Notes under the pieces: generated by a model | The model's input: the letters and a program-made list of their open reading frames with translations, nothing else | The model's database searches: none | What the model was told of the DNA's origin: nothing | Position numbers and translations under genes: made by a program | Assembly (NCBI RefSeq): GCF_035938995.1 | Contig: NZ_DASZGI010000166.1 | Coordinates: forward strand, 4,147 to 68,146 | Length of the DNA stretch: 64,000 bases | From: DASZGI01 sp035938995 | Lineage (GTDB): Bacteria > Actinomycetota > Actinomycetes > Streptomycetales > Catenulisporaceae | Reading direction: 5' to 3' | In this document: positions 42,753 to 51,149 of the stretch, piece by piece | How positions within the stretch are numbered: the stretch's first letter is position 1 | Layout: each line of letters begins with the position of its first letter

Positions 42753-43943
42753 GTGCCCCGGATCTGGGCCGGAGTGGACATCGGCAAGGAACACCACCAC
42801 TGCGTGGTGATCGATGCGGAGGGACGGCGTCTGCTCTCGCGCCGGGTGTTCAATGACGAAGCAGCGCTGCTGGAGTTGATCAGCGATGTGCGGGCGATCG
42901 ATCCCGACGTGCTGTGGGCGGTCGACCTCAACCACGGTCCGGCGGCGCTGCTGGCCGGACTGCCGTTCGGTGCCGACCAGCCCGTCGGGTTCCTGACCGG
43001 CCTGGCCGTGCACCGGGCATCGGGTACCTATCGCGGCGAGGGCAAGACCGATGCGAAGGACGCCTTCGTCATCGCGGATCAGGCCCGCGTGCGCCGGGAT
43101 CTGAGCCTGCTGCGGCCCGGAGACGAGATCGCGGTGGATCTCAATATGCTCACCCGACACCGCTCGGACCTGGTGGCCGACCGGACCCGTCAGATCAACA
43201 GACTCCGCGCCCAGCTCTTGGAGATCTTCCCGGCGCTCGAGCGGATCCTGGAACTGGCCAACCGCGGCCCGCTCGTGCTGCTGACCGGCTACCAGACCCC
43301 GGCGGCTATCCGCCGTATCGGGGCCAAGCGCCTGGAGACGTGGCTGCGCAACCGCAAGGTTCGCAGTGCCGCGGACCTGGCCCAGCGGGCCGTTCATGCT
43401 GCCGAGGCTCAGCGGATCGCCCTGCCCGGCGAGCGGTTGGCCGGCAGCGTCGTGGCCCGCCTGGCCCAGGCCGTGATCGCGCTCGACGAGGAAATCGCGC
43501 AACTGGACTCAGCGATCGAGGCTCGATTCGCCGAGCACCCGGCGGCCGAGGTGATCCGGTCCCTTCCCGGCATGGGCCCGTTGCTGGGAGCCGAGTTCCT
43601 GGCCGCGATCGGCGGAGGCATCGACGCCTTCGCCACCGCGGACCGGCTTGCGGGCTACGCCGGCCTGGCCCCGGCTCCCCGCGACTCCGGCCGGGTCAGC
43701 GGCAACCTGCACAGGCCGAAGCGCTACAACCGCACGCTCCTGCGGGTGTTTTATCTCTCCTCCATGGCCAGCCTGCGCAGCTGCACGGCATCACGGGCCT
43801 TCTACGATCGCAAGCGGGCCGAGGGCAAGGGACACAAGCAAGCACTGATCTCACTCGCACGCCGCCGTGTCAACGTCCTGTGGGCCATGCTCCGTGATGG
43901 AGCGTTCTACATAACCCCGCAACCAGCTACACCCGGCGTTTGA
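42753..43943 (+). mobile_element. IS110-family transposase, apparently intact
   Basis: This 396-aa protein has an N-terminal RuvC-like DEDD domain (WAGVDIGKEHHHCVVID; VDLNHGPAALL; GKTDAKDAFVIAD) and a C-terminal transposase_20 domain (VIRSLPGMGPLLGAEFLAAI, DRLAGYAGLAPAPRDSG, RPKRYNRTLLRVFYLSS), the order and length of complete IS110 recombinases. No frameshift is seen, unlike almost every other IS nearby. GAGG precedes GTG 42753. Element ends cannot be fixed because this family lacks terminal inverted repeats. Confidence 0.9.
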
Positions 43944-44072
43944 CAAACTCATTGGGAAGTTCTTTAAGAGACCATCTGGTGAGTGTGATCAAGGCTGCTT
44001 GACCCTGGCGTATGTGCGGTGGTCTGCGTGATCGCCGGACGGCCGCGTCGTCTCGCGGTATGCCGGTGACAT

Positions 44073-44432
44073 GGACAACCCAAGGCGTACCGGACAGACG
44101 TGAGCGACGAGGAGTGGGCGCTGATCGAGCCGACGCTCACCGCATGGCGTGCAGGCAGGCGCTTCATCAAGGAGGCGACCACGCCTTGACGGGAGATCGT
44201 GAACGCCGTCGTGTACCAGAACCGCACCGGTTGCCAATGGGATCTTTTGCCGCACGACTTCCCGCCGCCCTCGACCGTGTACGACTACTTCTCCGCCGGG
44301 CACGACGACGGCACGGACCGGAAGATCCACGACCTGTTGCGCCGCCAGGTGCGCCGGGTCGCCGGGCGCGCAGGAGCCGAGCGCGATGTGCGTCGACTCC
44401 CAGTCGGTGGACACCGGCGCGTGTGTCTGATC
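44073..44432 (+). pseudogene. N-terminal part of an IS5-type transposase with stop and frameshifts
   Basis: DVSDEEWALIEPTLTAWRAG is followed by a stop, then REIVNAVVYQNRTGCQWDLL, PHDFPPPSTVYDYFSAG, DDGTDRKIHDLLRRQVRR and, in another frame, CVDSQSV. This is the start of an IS5-type transposase. Several disruptions make it inactive. Confidence 0.75.
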
Positions 44433-44532
44433 TGAAAATGCACGTGGGGCAAGGCTGGTGGTGGCGTGCCGGGATATCGGGCCGGCCGCTCGATGCCGTC
44501 GACCCGATCTGGGTGGCGGGCGGTTGTGGCCG

Positions 44533-44940
44533 TTAGGCGGCCGGGGTCAGTGCGACGTGGTAGCCGAGGCGGTGGAGTTGGGCCAGGGCGCGGTGTTTGG
44601 CGCGTTCGGGGTTGAGCTGGTCGAAGTGGGCCGGGCCCAGGTCGTGGTAGGCGACGTTGTGGGTGAGCATGTGCCAGACCGCGATCAGGATCGAGTGCTG
44701 GAGCGCGACCAGGGCCTTCTTCTTGCCGGTGCGGGCGATCAGCCGTCGGTAGCGGGTGCCGAGGTAGGTGTCCTTGGTGCGGGAGGCGGCCAGCGCGGTG
44801 GTGCCGAGCGTGGCGGCGAGCCAGCAGTTGCCGTGCCGGGTGGCGGCGGGTTTTCGCCTGCCGGCGGACTCGCGGTGCCCGGGGGTGGTCCCGGCCCACG
44901 AGGCCAGGTGCCCGGCGGTGCGGAACCTGTGGGCTCGAAT
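44533..44940 (-). pseudogene. C-terminal fragment of an IS110-family transposase
   Basis: HLASWAGTTPGHRESAGRRK, GNCWLAATLGTTALAASRTK and YRRLIARTGKKKALVALQHS form the C-terminal IS116/IS110/IS902 domain, with an in-frame tail to a stop at 44533. The RuvC-like half is absent; the upstream sequence is a different, integrase-type remnant. It is of a different subgroup from the intact IS110 1 kb to the left. Confidence 0.75.
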
Positions 44941-44989
44941 ATACGGTGCGCGGTGGGTGGTCAGGTGATTTGGTAGTGGTCGTACCGTG

Positions 44990-45586
44990 TCAGGCTGCTG
45001 TGGCGGTCCAGCCTTCGTGGGTGAGACCGCCGAGGATCGCACGGCAACAGACTCGGTGTTCGGCGAGGTTGATCGGTAAGGGCGGTTCGTGCTCGGCTTG
45101 GTCGGGGGTCAGTTGTCCGAGGCTGCGATGTGGTCTGCCGTGTGCGTAGTGATGCACCCATTCGGTCAGCACGCGTCGTAGGTGTTCCTCGTGCAGGATG
45201 AGGATCCTGTCGAGCAGTTCTCGGCGCAGCGTGCCGATCATGCGTTCACAGACGGCGTTCGCGCGGGGCGCCCGGACCGGGCTGCGCGGGATCTGGATGT
45301 CTTCGGCTTGGAAGACGGCGTCGAAGGCTGCGGTGAAGCGGCTGTCGCGATCGCGGATCAGGTATTTGACCTGTGCGGCGCGCCCACCCAAGTCCAAGTC
45401 CATAGGCGCGTTGCGCGCTGCTTGGGTGGCCCACGCGCCCATGAGATGGGCGGTGACGCCGGGCAGGTGGGTGCGACGCGTGCCGTGCTCGATCAGGACC
45501 AGGGCGTAGAGAGGTTTGAGCAGCACGGTGTCGATGTGGACGAAGTCGACGACGACAATGTGCTTGGCTCCGCCGAAGGCCAGCAC
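44990..45586 (-). pseudogene. Integrase-core transposase (IS481/IS3-like), N-terminally truncated
   Basis: The 198-aa open frame covers most of an rve domain: VVDFVHIDTVLLKPLYALVL, YLIRDRDSRFTAAFDAVFQA, VCERMIGTLRRELLDRILIL and HYAHGRPHRSLGQLTP, with D, D and E of the DDE triad in these segments. The N-terminal HTH and the first part of the element are missing, so it is probably inactive although the frame is open. Confidence 0.75.
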
Positions 45587-45786
45587 TGAGCGGAATCTCG
45601 ATTCCGCTCGGCTGCGTTCTTACCGACCACTCAGTGCAGTTGCCGGCCCCTCACCAGCCAGCTGCGTTCATGCGCATCGAGCCCTGGCAAGCGTTCCGCA
45701 GTGCTTCCAGGTTGACGCAGCGCCGCCGATCACGGTCCGTTGGCCGACGGCGCTGTTCAGTCGGCTCCCCGGTGGGCCGGGGCGTG

Positions 45787-46563
45787 TCAGATTTCGGTGA
45801 GTGCGGTGATGGAGACGGGGCGGCTGGTGTTGACCGTGGCCGCGGCCATGGCCTTGTCGTAGAGGTCCTGGCCGGGCGGCCGCCCGTGGTTGAGCTTTTC
45901 CGCTACGCCGACGTTGCCGTTGTAGGCGGTGCAGACCACCTCAAGGGTTTCTATGGTGCCGTCCGAACCCCAGGTGCAGTCGGCGTCGGTGATCATCCGG
46001 TTGACGACGGCATTGTCGGCGTCGAGGAGCACAGCGCGCAGTCCAGGGGTGGTCAGGCCGGCATAAGCGCGGGCCATCATGGCCAGCGGGCCGATGGTGT
46101 TGACCGCGTAGCCAAGCTGGTCGATCGCTGCCTTATCGGGGATGGTGTCGAGCAGGCTGTCGGCGGCGGTGACGCAGGAGGTTGCGTTCATGGCGAAGGT
46201 TTGGAGGGTGTCGGGTGTCATGTGCTGGATGTCGTTGAACTCGATGACCGTGTCGCTCGCACAGCCCTGGACGCTGGCGGCGGCGACCTCGTCGATCTGG
46301 TCGATGAGCGTTTGCTGCTCGGATTGGATGGCGTCGAGGATCTGGGTGGTGGCCGCTTGGAGGGTCAGCCCGCCGCCGCCGCTGAAGAACTGCTTGTAGA
46401 TGCTGTAGACCTTCTGGATGACCGCGATCACCGTGGTGATGTCCTGCGGGTGCGCCACGGCCGGGGCACGCACTGCGGCGTTGGCGGTGCCCGCGGTGGC
46501 CGGCACGGCCAGTGCGCCAGCCACCAGAGCGCACGTGAGCGCTCGGAGCATGCGGTTCTTCAT
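45787..46563 (-). CDS. Secreted protein of unknown function
   Basis: This 258-aa protein has a good signal peptide (MKNRMLRALTCALVAGALAV, Ala-rich cleavage near residue 30). The mature part is helical (ITTVIAVIQKVYSIYKQF, QILDAIQSEQQTLIDQIDEV), with four or five cysteines and no family I recognise. It is divergent from the first HTH/NB-ARC/TPR gene across 225 bp, so the two may be functionally linked. Confidence 0.7.
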   Translation of the reverse strand: MKNRMLRALTCALVAGALAVPATAGTANAAVRAPAVAHPQDITTVIAVIQKVYSIYKQFFSGGGGLTLQAATTQILDAIQSEQQTLIDQIDEVAAASVQGCASDTVIEFNDIQHMTPDTLQTFAMNATSCVTAADSLLDTIPDKAAIDQLGYAVNTIGPLAMMARAYAGLTTPGLRAVLLDADNAVVNRMITDADCTWGSDGTIETLEVVCTAYNGNVGVAEKLNHGRPPGQDLYDKAMAAATVNTSRPVSITALTEI

Positions 46564-46788
46564 TCGCGAACCCTTCTTCGATCGGCGAGGGCTGCCGCCC
46601 TGCAACGCGGCAGCTTCTGTCGTCTCGCGCGGCCTATGGTCACGCGCGTGCGCGGCGCTTACGGCGGGTTCCGAATTCGGGCGAGCACCGGCGAACATCG
46701 CCGAAGGCCGCCGGATTCGTCCCCCGGACGCTGATAGCCTGCCACGGAAGGTATGTTCGAGTTCATATTCTCTACGGGGTGTGTGTCG

Positions 46789-49602
46789 ATGGCCTCCGGC
46801 GAACGGCAGCAGGCGCAGGATCACGGTGACAGCCTGGTCGGGGCCGCGGCCGTCGCGCGGTCGATGGAGGACCTGGCGCAGCTGCTGCGGACCCTTCGGC
46901 GGCGGCACGCACGCGCCAACCGGGACAGCAGCCTGACCTACCGGGAGTTGGCGGCACGCATCGGGTGGTCGCAGACGGCCGTCGCGGAGTACTTCACCGC
47001 CAGCACTCTGCCGCCCACCGACCGGTTCGACGCGCTGGTCGAGGTGCTGGGCGCCACGCCCGTCGAACTGCGCGCACTGGCCGACGCGCGGGACCGGGTG
47101 GAGGAGACCCGGCGACGGGCCAAGTACGACCGTGCCGAGCCGGAGACCGACTCCCCCGCTGCCGACAAGCCGAGCTCCGGTCCCGCCCCCGCGACGATGG
47201 CGACCCGGCAACTGCCCGCGGGTACCGCCCTGTTCACCGGCCGGGCGCAAGAGTCTGCGAAGCTGTTGGAGCTGGCCGCGCCGTTGGCCGACGGACGGAT
47301 GCCGGGCGTCGCGACGGTCTTCGTGATCGACGGGATCGGCGGCGTCGGCAAGACCGCGCTGGCGATCCACGCCGGGCATCTTCTGGCCTCACGCTACCCG
47401 GACGGCCAGCTGTTCCTTGACCTGTACGGCTTCGCCGAAGAACGGCCCCCGCGCGATCCCGGCGAGGCACTGGCCGAACTGCTGGGCAGCTTGGGCGTCC
47501 CCCCGAAGCAGATCCCCGAGCAACGCGATGCGCGTGCCGCGCTCTACCGCGACCGTCTCTCCGGCACACGCACCCTTGTCCTCCTGGACAACGCGGCCGA
47601 CGAGGCGCAGATACGCCCGCTGCTGCCTCCCGCCGGCTGTCTGGCGTTGGTCACGAGCAGGCGGCGACTCAGGGCACTGGACGATGCGGTACCGCTGCCG
47701 CTCGACGTGCTGCCACAGCCGGAGGCGGTGGAACTGGTCCGCAAAGCCGCACGCGCACACTCCGACGGAGAGGAGGCCGACGACCGGTGGGAAACCGTGG
47801 CCGAGCGCTGCGGGCGCCTGCCCCTGGCCCTGCTGATCGCCGGAGCGCTGTTGCGCACCGGCGGCAGAGCTTGGAGCCTGCAACGGCTGATCGACCGTCT
47901 CACCCCGGAAGCCGGGCGTGAACTGGCCGGGTACACGGACGAGACGCGCAGTTTGACCGCGGTGTTCGACCTGTCCTACCGGAACCTCGCCGCGGACGAG
48001 CAGCTGCTCCTGCGTCGTCTCGGCCTGCTGCCGGGGTCCGAGCTCGACGCGTACGCCGCGGCGGCGTTGATGGAAGTCGACCTGCCTTCGGCCGAGCGGC
48101 TCCTCGATCGCCTCGCCGATCACAACCTGCTCGCCGGCGTGTCCATCGGCCGCTACCGCCTGCACGACCTGCTCCGTGCCTACGCCGGTGATCTGGCCCT
48201 GACGATCGATTCCGAGCCCGCGCGGGCAGCCGCCCAAGACCGACTGCTGAGCTTTTGGGCGTACGCCGCGCATACCGCTTCCGTACGCAGCGCCCTCTAC
48301 CCCAAACCCGTACAGGACGGCCCCGGTCCAGCCAACACCCCCGACTTCGCCGGGCCGGAGGCCGCCCGCGCCTGGCTGCGCACCGAACGCGGAAACCTGG
48401 AGGCCGCCTATGCCCACGCCCGTGCCCACGGACTGGACAGTCACGTAACCGCCCTCGCCGCTGGATTCGCCGAGATCGTATTCATCGACGGCCCTTGGAC
48501 TTATGCACTGGAGATACACCACGCGGCGCTCAAGAGCGCCGAACGGCTGAACGACCCGGCCGGCCGAGCCACCGCGCTGGCTGACCTCGGACAAGTGCTA
48601 CATCTGACCGGAGACTATCCCCGCGCCAGAACCGCCCGCACGCAGGCGCTGGAGATCTACCGCGCGCTAGGCGACCGACTCGGCGAAGCCAACGTCCTCG
48701 TGGACCTCGGGCGGATGCATTCGGCGAGCGGAGACAACGTGCGCGCGAACCAGGCCATGACCCAAGCCCTGGAGGTCTACCGCGCGCTGGGCAACCGCCT
48801 CGGCGAAGCCAGCGCCCTCGACGACCTCGGGCGAGTGCAGCAGCAGAGCGGAGACTACGCCGGCGCCGTTCAGACCCTGACGCGGACCGCGGAAATCTAT
48901 CGCGCACTCGGCAACCGGAACGGAGAGGCCAGTACCCTTACGAACCTGGGGCGGACCCAGTACGCGGCCGGAGACCACCGCGCGGCCGCAGACCTCCATC
49001 TCCGGGCCCTGAACACATACCGCGAGCTGGGCAACCGCCTCGGCGAAGCGAATGCGCTCACCGAACTCGCGCGGGTGCGGCACGCCACCGGGCAATACGC
49101 GGCCGCCGCCGACCTCCATCTTCAGGCGCTGACGACATTCCGCGAGCTGGGCAACCGCCTCGGCGAAGCGAACGTGCTTACCGAACTCGGGCGCGTGCGG
49201 CACGCCACCGGGCAATACGCGGCCGCCGCCGACCTCCATCTGCGGGCACTGAAGACATACCGCGCGCTGGGCCGCTACGGAGACCACGCCGTGGTACTGA
49301 ACTACTACGCCGACACCCTCGCCGCCACCGGCCAGGGCAACCGAGCCCACAAGCTCTACCAGCGGGCTTTGGTCCTGCACCGCGCGCTGAACAAGCCCGA
49401 CGACGAAGCCGTATCCCTCGAAGGCATCGGCCGATACCACCTCGACCAAGGTGACACCGTCGAAGGCCTCTCCCACTTGCACCAGGCACTGGACATCTAC
49501 CAGAGACTCGGGATCGCTCCCGACATGCACCGCGTCCGGAACTGGATAGAAACGGTCAACGGTGACACCCGGACCACCGTGGCACGCTCCGCCGACTCCT
49601 GA
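46789..49602 (+). CDS. HTH/NB-ARC/TPR protein (STAND ATPase), paralogue 1
   Basis: This 937-aa protein has an N-terminal XRE-like HTH (about 40-95: LTYRELAARIGWSQTAVAEY), NB-ARC P-loop GIGGVGKT (182-189), LVLLDNAADEAQIRPLLP and GRLPLALLIAGALLR, then from about residue 560 a long TPR array with near-regular 40-residue units (YRALGNRLGEA...LGRVR...SGDYAGA). STAND proteins with this layout act as regulators or, in other lineages, as immune sensors. I prefer ATG 46789; the ATG at 46753 has its AG-rich site too close. The last TPR units are very similar at DNA level. Confidence 0.85.
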   Translation: MASGERQQAQDHGDSLVGAAAVARSMEDLAQLLRTLRRRHARANRDSSLTYRELAARIGWSQTAVAEYFTASTLPPTDRFDALVEVLGATPVELRALADARDRVEETRRRAKYDRAEPETDSPAADKPSSGPAPATMATRQLPAGTALFTGRAQESAKLLELAAPLADGRMPGVATVFVIDGIGGVGKTALAIHAGHLLASRYPDGQLFLDLYGFAEERPPRDPGEALAELLGSLGVPPKQIPEQRDARAALYRDRLSGTRTLVLLDNAADEAQIRPLLPPAGCLALVTSRRRLRALDDAVPLPLDVLPQPEAVELVRKAARAHSDGEEADDRWETVAERCGRLPLALLIAGALLRTGGRAWSLQRLIDRLTPEAGRELAGYTDETRSLTAVFDLSYRNLAADEQLLLRRLGLLPGSELDAYAAAALMEVDLPSAERLLDRLADHNLLAGVSIGRYRLHDLLRAYAGDLALTIDSEPARAAAQDRLLSFWAYAAHTASVRSALYPKPVQDGPGPANTPDFAGPEAARAWLRTERGNLEAAYAHARAHGLDSHVTALAAGFAEIVFIDGPWTYALEIHHAALKSAERLNDPAGRATALADLGQVLHLTGDYPRARTARTQALEIYRALGDRLGEANVLVDLGRMHSASGDNVRANQAMTQALEVYRALGNRLGEASALDDLGRVQQQSGDYAGAVQTLTRTAEIYRALGNRNGEASTLTNLGRTQYAAGDHRAAADLHLRALNTYRELGNRLGEANALTELARVRHATGQYAAAADLHLQALTTFRELGNRLGEANVLTELGRVRHATGQYAAAADLHLRALKTYRALGRYGDHAVVLNYYADTLAATGQGNRAHKLYQRALVLHRALNKPDDEAVSLEGIGRYHLDQGDTVEGLSHLHQALDIYQRLGIAPDMHRVRNWIETVNGDTRTTVARSADS
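49021..49260 (+). repeat. Two 120-bp tandem units inside the TPR array
   Basis: 49021-49140 and 49141-49260 differ at 10 of 120 positions by eye (about 92% identical), each coding one 40-residue TPR unit. Neighbouring units are more diverged. This shows recent duplication within the gene. Confidence 0.8.
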
Positions 49603-49631
49603 CGAGCGCGGCCCTGAACGGCTCCCCCTTG

Positions 49632-49841
49632 ATGTCACAAGTTCGGTGCGTGTGTGGTCTTGATGGGTATGAGTCAATCCTTGGCATCGAAGACCGGCGT
49701 GACGAGCCGGTCACCTTGATCAAGAACTACACGGTGTCGGCGGACGAAGCGGAGTACTTCATCGAGGTATACCGGGAGAACGCCCGGACCATGTCGACCC
49801 AACCCGGCTTCCTTCGCTCCCCTCGACTTTCGCGGTTTTAG
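49632..49841 (+). pseudogene. Truncated antibiotic-biosynthesis-monooxygenase (ABM) domain protein
   Basis: From about 49701 the frame reads EPVTLIKNYTVSADEAEYFI and then STQPGFLRSPRLSRF, the first half of an ABM-fold monooxygenase (E-P-V-T-L-I-N...S-T-Q-P-G-F-L...R-L). It ends at a stop next to a transposase remnant, and the second half of the domain is missing, so it was probably cut by IS insertion. Confidence 0.55.
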
Positions 49842-49845
49842 CTGA

Positions 49846-50574
49846 TCATGTTTCGGCTGCGGCCCAGGCCAGTAGGACGGCGCGGGTTTCTTCAGGTTGT
49901 GGCTGGTAGGGCCCTGGGTGCTGAAATCTCGCGGCGATGATCACGCCGCGGAGCTTGACGGCCATGTCCTCAAACGAGGGCTCGGTCTTGGTGGTGTACC
50001 AGCGGGAGCGGGTGCGACGCTCGGCGATCTGCTCGGGGTCGTGGCCGCTACGGGTGTACCAGAGCACGGTCAGGCTGTAGGCGATCATGCCGAAGGGTGC
50101 GGTGTGCTGGACGGCGTTGCGCAGCCGGGTGCGCGCTTCGCCGATCCCGAGGACGCGGCAGGCGTGGAAGAAGACCGGCTCGATGCTCCAGCGGGAGGCA
50201 TAGCGAGCGACAAGGTCTTCGCAGGCTGTTGTCAGGTCGGTGGTGATCAGGGGTAGGCCGTAGCCGCGTTCGTCCTTGTCGGCGGTGCGGGGTCTCTCGT
50301 CGCGCACGAGGACAACCCGTACGGCCTGGGTGCGACAGACCCCGTACCAGATGCACACGATCTCGGCGATCTGCACCGTGTTGCTGCACCATTAGCGGCG
50401 CACCACGGCGTTACGCCAGGTCGCGGCCTTGGCGAGGTTGCCAGGGGTGCCCAGCCGCGGACCTTTCGTGCGGGGTCGGCCGACCTTTGCGGTGCGCGGC
50501 GGCGGGGCCTGGTGCAGCACGGAGGTGACTTTCAGCCTGGAGGTCCAGGTGATGTTCCCGCTCAGTTCCCGCAA
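49846..50574 (-). pseudogene. DDE transposase (IS4/IS701-like) C-terminal part with a nonsense codon
   Basis: NITWTSRLKVTSVLH and GRPRTKGPRLGTP are followed in the same frame by an in-frame TAA at 50392-50394, then VQIAEIVCIWYGVCRTQAVR, RVVLVRD, YASRWSIEPVFFHACRVLGI and PFGMIAYSLTVLWY. The catalytic Glu region (W-S-I-E) is present. The first about half of the protein is absent, and the stop breaks what is left. Confidence 0.75.
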
Positions 50575-50667
50575 AACGGGATGATCAAAACTGGCGAGCT
50601 GCGGCTGCGGCGGTCCTGTCGGCGTGCTTCGGAGTGCGCGGCCGGTCGCGCCATCTGACGTGACGGC

Positions 50668-50997
50668 TCATTTCGCATCGCCTGTCGGGCTATGGTCGGC
50701 GCGTTCGAGGACCCGGTAGACGGTGGCGCGGCCGACGGAGAAGATCACCATCAGGTCGGCGACGGTGTACTCGCCGCTGGCGCGCATCCGGATCAGTTCG
50801 GCCTGCTGTCGAGCGGTCAGCTTGGGCTTCTTACCTTTCAGCTTGCCCTTGGCCCGGGCGACGACCATACCCTCGCGGGTGCGCATCTTGGGCAGGTCGG
50901 CCTCGAACACGGCGAACATGTTGAAGAACATCTTCGACATCGGGTCGGCCGGGTCGTAGATGCTGTCCCCGAGCGAGAGGCGCGCGCCGCGGGACAC
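50668..50997 (-). pseudogene. C-terminal part of a serine recombinase (resolvase)
   Basis: DPMSKMFFNMFAVFEADL, RTREGMVVARAKGKLKGKKP, LTARQQAELIRMRASGEYTV and VGRATVYRVLERAD match the E-helix and HTH_7 domain of Tn3-type resolvases. The N-terminal catalytic serine domain is missing, so it is not active alone. It may be the remains of a Tn3-like element between the two NB-ARC genes. Confidence 0.75.
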
Positions 50998-51149
50998 AGG
51001 GTGTCGCCGATGTCGCTGGCGCCGGGGACTAAGCGGGCGAGGCCGAACGTCGGCGGCTGCGGCTGCGGCGGATGGCGCTGATCAAGCCGATGGTAGGTTT
51101 GTTCTGTGCGTGTGTTCGAGCTCGTAGATTATGGGCCGGGGGCGTAGCA

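Noticed and set aside
45634..46734. Plus-strand 366-codon frame
   Set aside because: It is antisense to the secreted protein with a good signal peptide, and the translation is Val/Gly/Asp-rich shadow sequence.
48600..49300. Regular repeats resembling a CRISPR or minisatellite array
   Set aside because: The 120-bp period codes TPR units in frame in an NB-ARC protein; there are no spacers or cas genes.
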